Source of the DNA: Bacteroidales bacterium
GTDB lineage: Bacteria > Bacteroidota > Bacteroidia > Bacteroidales > GCA-2748055
Assembly: GCA_023138875.1 (NCBI GenBank)
Contig: JAGLOO010000011.1
Location: 105,396 to 169,395, forward strand
Length of the DNA: 64,000 nt
Reading direction: 5' to 3'
Shown: positions 58,656-64,000 of the stretch, in pieces
Position numbering within the stretch: position 1 is the first letter of the stretch
Layout: the number at the start of each line of letters is the position of its first letter
Made by a program: the position numbers and the translations under genes
Notes under the pieces: model-generated
Seen by the model: only the letters and a program-made list of their open reading frames with translations
Database searches by the model: none
Told to the model about the DNA's origin: nothing

Positions 58656-59486
58656 ATGTGCGACACATGCGGATGCGGTCAGGAAGGAAATCCGGTAAAG
58701 ATCTCACGTCCGGGCGAGACTGATCACCACCACGATCATCCACACGACCACGACCATGATCATTCACATGACCATGACCATACCCATGACCATACCCATG
58801 GCCACCACCATGATCATGATGACCATGTCCACGGTACCACTCAGAGACTGATCAAGCTGGAGGAGGATATCCTGGGAAAGAATAACCTGTTGGCCAGCCG
58901 GAACAGCGGGTACTTTGAAGCGAAGGGAATTGTGGCATTGAACCTGATGAGTTCCCCGGGATCGGGCAAAACAACACTCCTGGAGCGAACCATCCAGGCC
59001 CTGGAAGGAAAAAGGAAAGTGGCAGTGATAGAAGGGGACCAGCAGACCCTCAATGACGCTGAGCGAATCGATCGCACCGGAGCACCCGTAGTCCAGGTGA
59101 ACACCGGAAATGGCTGCCACCTGGATGCTGAAATGATCAGGCAGGCTTTAAAAACCCTGGAGCCCGAAGAGGGGAGTATACTCTTTATCGAAAACGTGGG
59201 CAACCTGGTATGTCCATCGCTGTTTGAACTGGGTGAAAGAAACCGGATCGTAATAATCAGCGTGACAGAAGGGGAGGACAAGCCGGTGAAATATCCCACC
59301 ATGTTCCAGCATGCCGATGTTTGCATCATTAATAAAACAGATCTGCTCCCTTATGTGGACTTTGATGTGACAAAGGCCATATCATATGCCCAATCGGTCA
59401 ATCCGGCATTAACTTTCATGGAACTATCTGCAAAGACCGGGGAAGGTGTGGAAGACTGGATCCAGTGGATCCTTGACCTTCAGTGA
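58656..59486 (+). CDS. hypB: Hydrogenase nickel incorporation GTPase HypB with N-terminal CxxCxC and His-rich region
   Basis: MCDTCGCGQ; DHHHDHPHDHDHDHSHDHDHTHDHTHGHHHDHDDHVHG; P-loop NLMSSPGSGKTTLLE; VINKTDLLPY-type IINKTDLLPYVDFD. Confidence 0.97.
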   Translation: MCDTCGCGQEGNPVKISRPGETDHHHDHPHDHDHDHSHDHDHTHDHTHGHHHDHDDHVHGTTQRLIKLEEDILGKNNLLASRNSGYFEAKGIVALNLMSSPGSGKTTLLERTIQALEGKRKVAVIEGDQQTLNDAERIDRTGAPVVQVNTGNGCHLDAEMIRQALKTLEPEEGSILFIENVGNLVCPSLFELGERNRIVIISVTEGEDKPVKYPTMFQHADVCIINKTDLLPYVDFDVTKAISYAQSVNPALTFMELSAKTGEGVEDWIQWILDLQ

Positions 59487-59511
59487 TCACACATTTTTTA
59501 AGATTGATGAA

Positions 59512-60801
59512 TCAGTCATCAATGGCCTGGTTTACCAGCAATCGAAATTTCCAGCCGGTTTCATCATTGACCGGCCCCTGGGTTTGCTTCATGATGACGC
59601 CGATCGTCTGTTCCTTTGGATCTGCAAAATACTGGGTGTTGAAATAACCTCCCCAGGAAAATGTACCTTCGCTGCCTTCACCACCTGCATCCTGACCTTT
59701 TGATGTAACAACACCAAAAGCCAATCCATAATATGCAACTGCATCTCCATACAAATCACCTGTTTGATTACCCATCAGGACCTGAACAGTCGTTCTGCTA
59801 AGGATCCTGACACCATTCAATTCACCACCATTCAGATACATTTGGAGAAACGTTGCATAATCTTTTGCCGAACTGGATAACCCTGCTCCCCCTGAGAAGA
59901 AGCGTTTGGCCCCTTTGACTGGATAATCTGTATCGTAAAAAGTGACAGGATAACGAATCCAATCCCCATTTTCCTTTTTTTGAACAGAAACAAGCCGGTC
60001 TGCTATTGAACCGGGCAGGTAAAACCAGGTGTCGTCCATGCCCAATGGATCGAACAGGTGCTTTCTGAGATATACATCGAAAGGCATCCCTGAGACAACT
60101 TCAATAAAATACCCCAGGACATCCAGTCCTTCACTGTAAGTAAATTCCTCACCAGGATTGTGATGCAGGGGCAGTTTTGCCAGCTTCTTTACACTCTCCT
60201 CAATGCTGATCTTTTCTGTTGTAAACAGATCCGTGATCCCTGCTTTATTGTAAATCATTTGAAAACGCTCATCCCCATCGATAACGCCATAGCCAATTCC
60301 CGATGTATGGGTAAGCAAATGCCGGATTGTAATTTCTTTAACAGCAGGCACAGTGGTATAGGTGGTGTCGCTGTATTTAAATGATTCCAACACCCCGGGA
60401 TTTTTAAACCCGGGTATGTATTTGGAAATGGGGTCATCCAATCTGAATTTACCCTCTTCCCAGAGCATCATCACTGCTGTTGATGTAATGGCTTTTGTCT
60501 GGGAAGCAATTCTGAAAATGTCATCTTTTTTCATCTTTCTGTCCGATTCGGTGTCAGCCATCCCATAGGCTTCATGAAATACAACTTTCCCATTTCTTGC
60601 CACCAATGCTACAATTCCCGGTACATCACCGTTATTAATTGACTCCTTGAATATCGCATCCATTCGGTTCAGTCTTTCTGTTGACATGCCAACACTTTCC
60701 GGAGTTGCCGTGGTGAGTGGAGCAGATGTTTGAATGGATCCGGTTTGTGCATTTGCTGAGACTGCCAATGCAATGATGATGATTACAATTAGATTTCTCA
60801 T
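59512..60801 (-). CDS. Serine hydrolase, beta-lactamase/class C family (esterase-like)
   Basis: Signal peptide; FRIASQTKAITSTAVMML (SxxK), FTYSEGLDVLGYFIEVVSG (YxN-like YSE), GVSSSAKDYATFLQMY-type GAGLSSSAKDYATFLQMYLNGG. Confidence 0.92.
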   Translation of the reverse strand: MRNLIVIIIIALAVSANAQTGSIQTSAPLTTATPESVGMSTERLNRMDAIFKESINNGDVPGIVALVARNGKVVFHEAYGMADTESDRKMKKDDIFRIASQTKAITSTAVMMLWEEGKFRLDDPISKYIPGFKNPGVLESFKYSDTTYTTVPAVKEITIRHLLTHTSGIGYGVIDGDERFQMIYNKAGITDLFTTEKISIEESVKKLAKLPLHHNPGEEFTYSEGLDVLGYFIEVVSGMPFDVYLRKHLFDPLGMDDTWFYLPGSIADRLVSVQKKENGDWIRYPVTFYDTDYPVKGAKRFFSGGAGLSSSAKDYATFLQMYLNGGELNGVRILSRTTVQVLMGNQTGDLYGDAVAYYGLAFGVVTSKGQDAGGEGSEGTFSWGGYFNTQYFADPKEQTIGVIMKQTQGPVNDETGWKFRLLVNQAIDD

Positions 60802-60862
60802 CTTTTTAATATTATATAATTACCTGAAAATAATTAAAATCATATGTGTTTCATCATAAGGA

Positions 60863-62749
60863 CTAGGGAAATTCTATCCCGTGATCTGAAGGGTCAATGC
60901 TCCATTTCTTGAAGAGCCATTGGATCACCCTGGCATCGTAGTCGCTTCCCATGTTCAGTTCTTCATATTTGTCCCTGATGATGGAAACGCAATCTGACAT
61001 GAATTCTTCAGGTTTGCCATTAATATGGTCTATGCTGTTCAGCGCGTGGGTCCTGGCCATGGGCTCATCGCATTGCAATACCCTGTTGTATGCTTCAATA
61101 GCGCTTTTTGTCTCTCCCAGCAGATATAGAATTTCAGCACCGGTCACACTGACGTTCCAGGATTCATCATAAGCAGCTCTCTCAATCACCTTAATTGCAG
61201 GCCGTACCTCTTCACCCAGCAGCAGCAGTCCCTGTGCAGCCCAGTAGCGAATGGCACTGTCGTCATGGTCCAGTAGCTCAATGAAAGTATCCAGGTGATC
61301 CGGATCGTTTTCTGAGGCCAGCACCGCTGCAGCCATAATCTCACCGTAGGGCACATCATCACTCCTCATATAATCATAGATGGGGGTGCTTCCAGCGCGG
61401 ATGTTCCTGTCAGCTTCAGGAATAAATCCGGCATCCAGGATAGATGCACCCATGGCAAGGCAGGCTTTGCGCATGGTTTCCAGCTTTTCGGCGTATGCCG
61501 GATCATCCGCAAGGTTGTTGACTTCCCATGGATCGTTTTCCGTATTATAAAGCTCTTCAGCCGGTTTTGAATTCCACCAACGTGACTGGACCTCATTGCA
61601 TTGTCCTGATTTAAATGCTTCTTCCCAGGATCTCATGGAAGGTGCGCGCCACAGGTAAGCCAGGTGTTGCAGGTAGATCCTGGAAGAGTTGTAGTTCCTG
61701 GTATATCTGAAATTCCTGTCAACGATGGAGCGGGACATGTCATAGCGTCCGTCCATGCGGTCGCGAAACATGTAGATGTAGCCCGGTTCATCTTTTTGAT
61801 ACTTGCCAAGGAAAGCTTGACCCTGCATATATTCCGGGGCTTCCTGGCCAATCAGGCTCAAAAGGGTGGGGGCCAGGTCCACAAAACTCACCAGTCGATC
61901 AACTATTGAACCGGTTGTTTTTGAGGGATAGAGGTGTTTATACTTTTCCGGGATGTGTATGATAAAGGGGACATGGGTGCCTGTTTCATAGAGAAACCGC
62001 TTGCTACGTCCCAGTATTCCGCCATGGTCACTGTAATAAAATACGATGGTGTTTTCTGCAAGGCCAGCTTCTTCCAGCTCCTTCAGGACCTCCCCGACCC
62101 TGGTATCCATATCCTCCACTTTGTCATAATACTGAGCCCAGTCGTGCCTCATCTCAGGTGTATCCGGATGGTAGGGCGGGAGTACAACCTCATCAGGGCT
62201 ATGTCTGAGCTGATCATTGGGTATGGAAGTATGGATGGAGCTTTCGTGACTGGTGCCGATATTAAAGATGGCGAAAAAGGGTTGATCTTTGTCGCGGTTC
62301 CTGTAGTGTGCTTCCCTTCCACATTCGTCCCACATGGCGTTCAGGTCCACACTGCTGGTGTTGTAATCTGTTTTGCTGTTGTTGGTGCAGTAGTATCCTT
62401 TGCCCATAAGGTATTCCGTATAGTACCTTACAGTTTCCGATTTTGAATACCTGCTTCGCATCTGCTCATTCCCGTTCGAACAGGCATATACCCCGGTGAT
62501 AATGGTATTTCGTGCAGGGGCACAGACCGGAGTATTGGCATAAGCATTGGTATAAAGGAAACCTTCGGAGGCCAGCCGGTCCAGGTTGGGGGTGGTGGCA
62601 AATGTATCACCATAACAACCCAGGAACCTGCTGTTATCCTCGCTGGTGATCCAGAGAATGTTGGGCAAATCGGTCTCTTGTTGGTTACATCCTGAAAACA
62701 GGAGTGCGAGCAGGAGGAGTGCTGGTAAGAAAAATATTCTTGTATTCAT
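60863..62749 (-). CDS. Sulfatase-family lipoprotein with C-terminal HEAT-like region
   Basis: Lipobox LLFSGCNQ; NILWITSEDNSRFLGCYGD, VCAPARNTIITG (C-x-P/A-x-R formylglycine-type motif), VFYYSDHGGILGRSKRFLYETGTHVPFIIH. Confidence 0.93.
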   Translation of the reverse strand: MNTRIFFLPALLLLALLFSGCNQQETDLPNILWITSEDNSRFLGCYGDTFATTPNLDRLASEGFLYTNAYANTPVCAPARNTIITGVYACSNGNEQMRSRYSKSETVRYYTEYLMGKGYYCTNNSKTDYNTSSVDLNAMWDECGREAHYRNRDKDQPFFAIFNIGTSHESSIHTSIPNDQLRHSPDEVVLPPYHPDTPEMRHDWAQYYDKVEDMDTRVGEVLKELEEAGLAENTIVFYYSDHGGILGRSKRFLYETGTHVPFIIHIPEKYKHLYPSKTTGSIVDRLVSFVDLAPTLLSLIGQEAPEYMQGQAFLGKYQKDEPGYIYMFRDRMDGRYDMSRSIVDRNFRYTRNYNSSRIYLQHLAYLWRAPSMRSWEEAFKSGQCNEVQSRWWNSKPAEELYNTENDPWEVNNLADDPAYAEKLETMRKACLAMGASILDAGFIPEADRNIRAGSTPIYDYMRSDDVPYGEIMAAAVLASENDPDHLDTFIELLDHDDSAIRYWAAQGLLLLGEEVRPAIKVIERAAYDESWNVSVTGAEILYLLGETKSAIEAYNRVLQCDEPMARTHALNSIDHINGKPEEFMSDCVSIIRDKYEELNMGSDYDARVIQWLFKKWSIDPSDHGIEFP

Positions 62750-62849
62750 TTGTTGAAATTAGGATTAATTTTCCTGATAATACAACCCAGGTTTTATTTT
62801 CTTGTCTTTGATATCAAAACAGGTTTATTAATTGAAAAATCTACATCGA

Positions 62850-63546
62850 ATGAAACGAATAATCCCAGGTCTTTTGATCTTAATATTGGTAGGGCAATCA
62901 GCCCAGGCACAGAGTGATACTGCAGCATATGAACACCGTCCTTTCCAGTTTACTTTCATTTTCCCTCCGCTTAGCACCAACGGAGTGGACAATGTGAATA
63001 TCATCAATGATGTCTCCCTGAACCTCTTTCTCGGGGTTTCAGGAGGTGTTGAGGCATTTGAAGCAGGAGCATTCATCAATGTGGACAAGTATTATGTAGA
63101 AGGGTACAGCTGGCAGGCTTTGGAAATACGGTAGGAGGTTATACTTCCGGATTCCAGGGAGCCGGTTTCTTCAACATAGCCAATGGATGTTTGGCGGCGG
63201 ACTGGGAACCGGGTTTGACCTTTCTGAGAATATGATGCTTAACATTGAGGGGACTGTCCACCAGGAACTTTGGATTGGGAATCCGGCCAATGCTTATTTC
63301 CTGTACATTGACAGGTTGAACCTGTACAATTCGGTGAAATTCCTGTTTGGCTGGAATATGGATGACAATGTTTCCATCCACGTAGGTCCCACTTTCAATG
63401 TATCGGTGAGCCATTCCAACCCGGATTTTGGGGTCATGTCATGGCATGAAATATCGCCATACTCCATCTATAACCACACCAGTAATAATTACGAGCAAAC
63501 CAACGTGCAGATGTGGGTCGGTTTGCAAGGCAGTATCAGTTTTTAA
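62850..63546 (+). pseudogene. Disrupted secreted/outer-membrane protein gene with GFQGAGFFNIANG-type repeat remnant (two frame breaks)
   Basis: Frame 0 MKRIIPGLLILILVGQSAQAQ...INVDKYYVEG; then another frame VQLAGFGNTVGGYTSGFQGAGFFNIANG; then a third frame MFGGGLGTGFDLSENMMLNIEGTVHQELWIG...GLQGSISF. Confidence 0.7.
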
Positions 63547-63575
63547 TCAGCATCATCAGGGATCGCATTTTATTG

Positions 63576-63648
63576 GCTCCCAGGCTCCTCCTTTTCTGTG
63601 CTTGTCGTCAAAGCAGTGCATGACCTCGGGGGGAGGCGGGAGCTTTTT
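63576..63648 (+). terminator. Probable rho-independent terminator downstream of the disrupted gene
   Basis: GCTCCC(63576..63581)/GGGAGC(63638..63643) plus inner CCTCC/GGAGG, followed by TTTTT; large loop. Confidence 0.45.
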
Positions 63649-63763
63649 ATTGATTATGCGTACTAAATACATTTAAAAGATTTTAAAAACTTAATGCATT
63701 ATTTGTAAAAGATATATCAAGTATATAAAAAAATAGTTAATTTAGCGATTCTTATTTAAAAAT

Positions 63764-64000
63764 ATGTTAAGCTATTTTCAAAAAGAATCCTCTAACAGAT
63801 TAAAGGGGGTTGAAAAGAAAAAACATCGTTTTAAACAAAGGATCATAAGGTACCTGTTTCTGCATGGAGAAAGTACGTGTAATGATATTGCCCGACATAT
63901 AAAACTCAGCAACCCGTCAGTTCAGACAAATCTCAATGAACTGATATCGGATGCTGTGATTGAGGACAAAGGTCAGGGAAATTCTACAGGAGGCAGACGG
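63764..64000 (+). CDS. N-terminal part of a ROK-family (NagC/XylR-type) transcriptional regulator, truncated by window end
   Basis: MLSYFQKESSNRLKGVEKKKHRFKQRIIRYLFLHGESTCNDIARHIKLSNPSVQTNLNELISDAVIEDKGQGNSTGGRR: winged HTH followed by the GQGNSTGGRR linker typical of ROK regulators. Confidence 0.8.
   Translation, partial: MLSYFQKESSNRLKGVEKKKHRFKQRIIRYLFLHGESTCNDIARHIKLSNPSVQTNLNELISDAVIEDKGQGNSTGGRR

Noticed and set aside
58725-58830. Short repeated DNA units (catgaccatgaccatacc...) resembling a repeat array
   Set aside because: Explained by the His/Asp-rich coding tract of hypB; no constant repeat/unique spacer pattern, so not CRISPR.

Overview
64 kb from a Bacteroidota chromosome, most likely a marine or sediment Bacteroidales/Marinilabiliales-type organism; this is inferred from the SusC/SusD pairs, T9SS sorting domains and lipoprotein style. 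The left 37 kb is a polysaccharide-utilisation region. It has two SusC/SusD pairs with two tandem FAS1 lipoproteins sandwiched between them, a GH5-CBM6 enzyme, a GH9-GH5 fusion enzyme, large T9SS surface proteins, and a phosphorolytic beta-mannan/glucan block (GH94, GH130, AGE-family epimerase, SSS symporter, GH26). The substrate prediction is beta-glucomannan. The middle holds housekeeping and stress genes (SSADH, M14 peptidase, ChaN, MscS), a ferredoxin/cupin/polyferredoxin operon, and a poorly understood VTC-domain + DUF4956 + DUF2490 operon facing a T9SS-targeted CotH kinase-family protein. The right end has a Crp/Fnr regulator, a complete hypABCDEF set without hydrogenase structural genes, a serine hydrolase, a sulfatase, a disrupted surface-protein gene and the 5' end of a ROK-family regulator. 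No tRNA, rRNA, CRISPR array, IS element or phage gene was recognised. The most interesting items are the CotH/VTC/DUF4956 cassette, the FAS1 pair inside a SusCD operon, the GH9-GH5 fusion, and a small palindromic element flanked by an 8-bp direct repeat in a decayed signal-peptide gene. All family assignments come from reading the translations; no database search was run.
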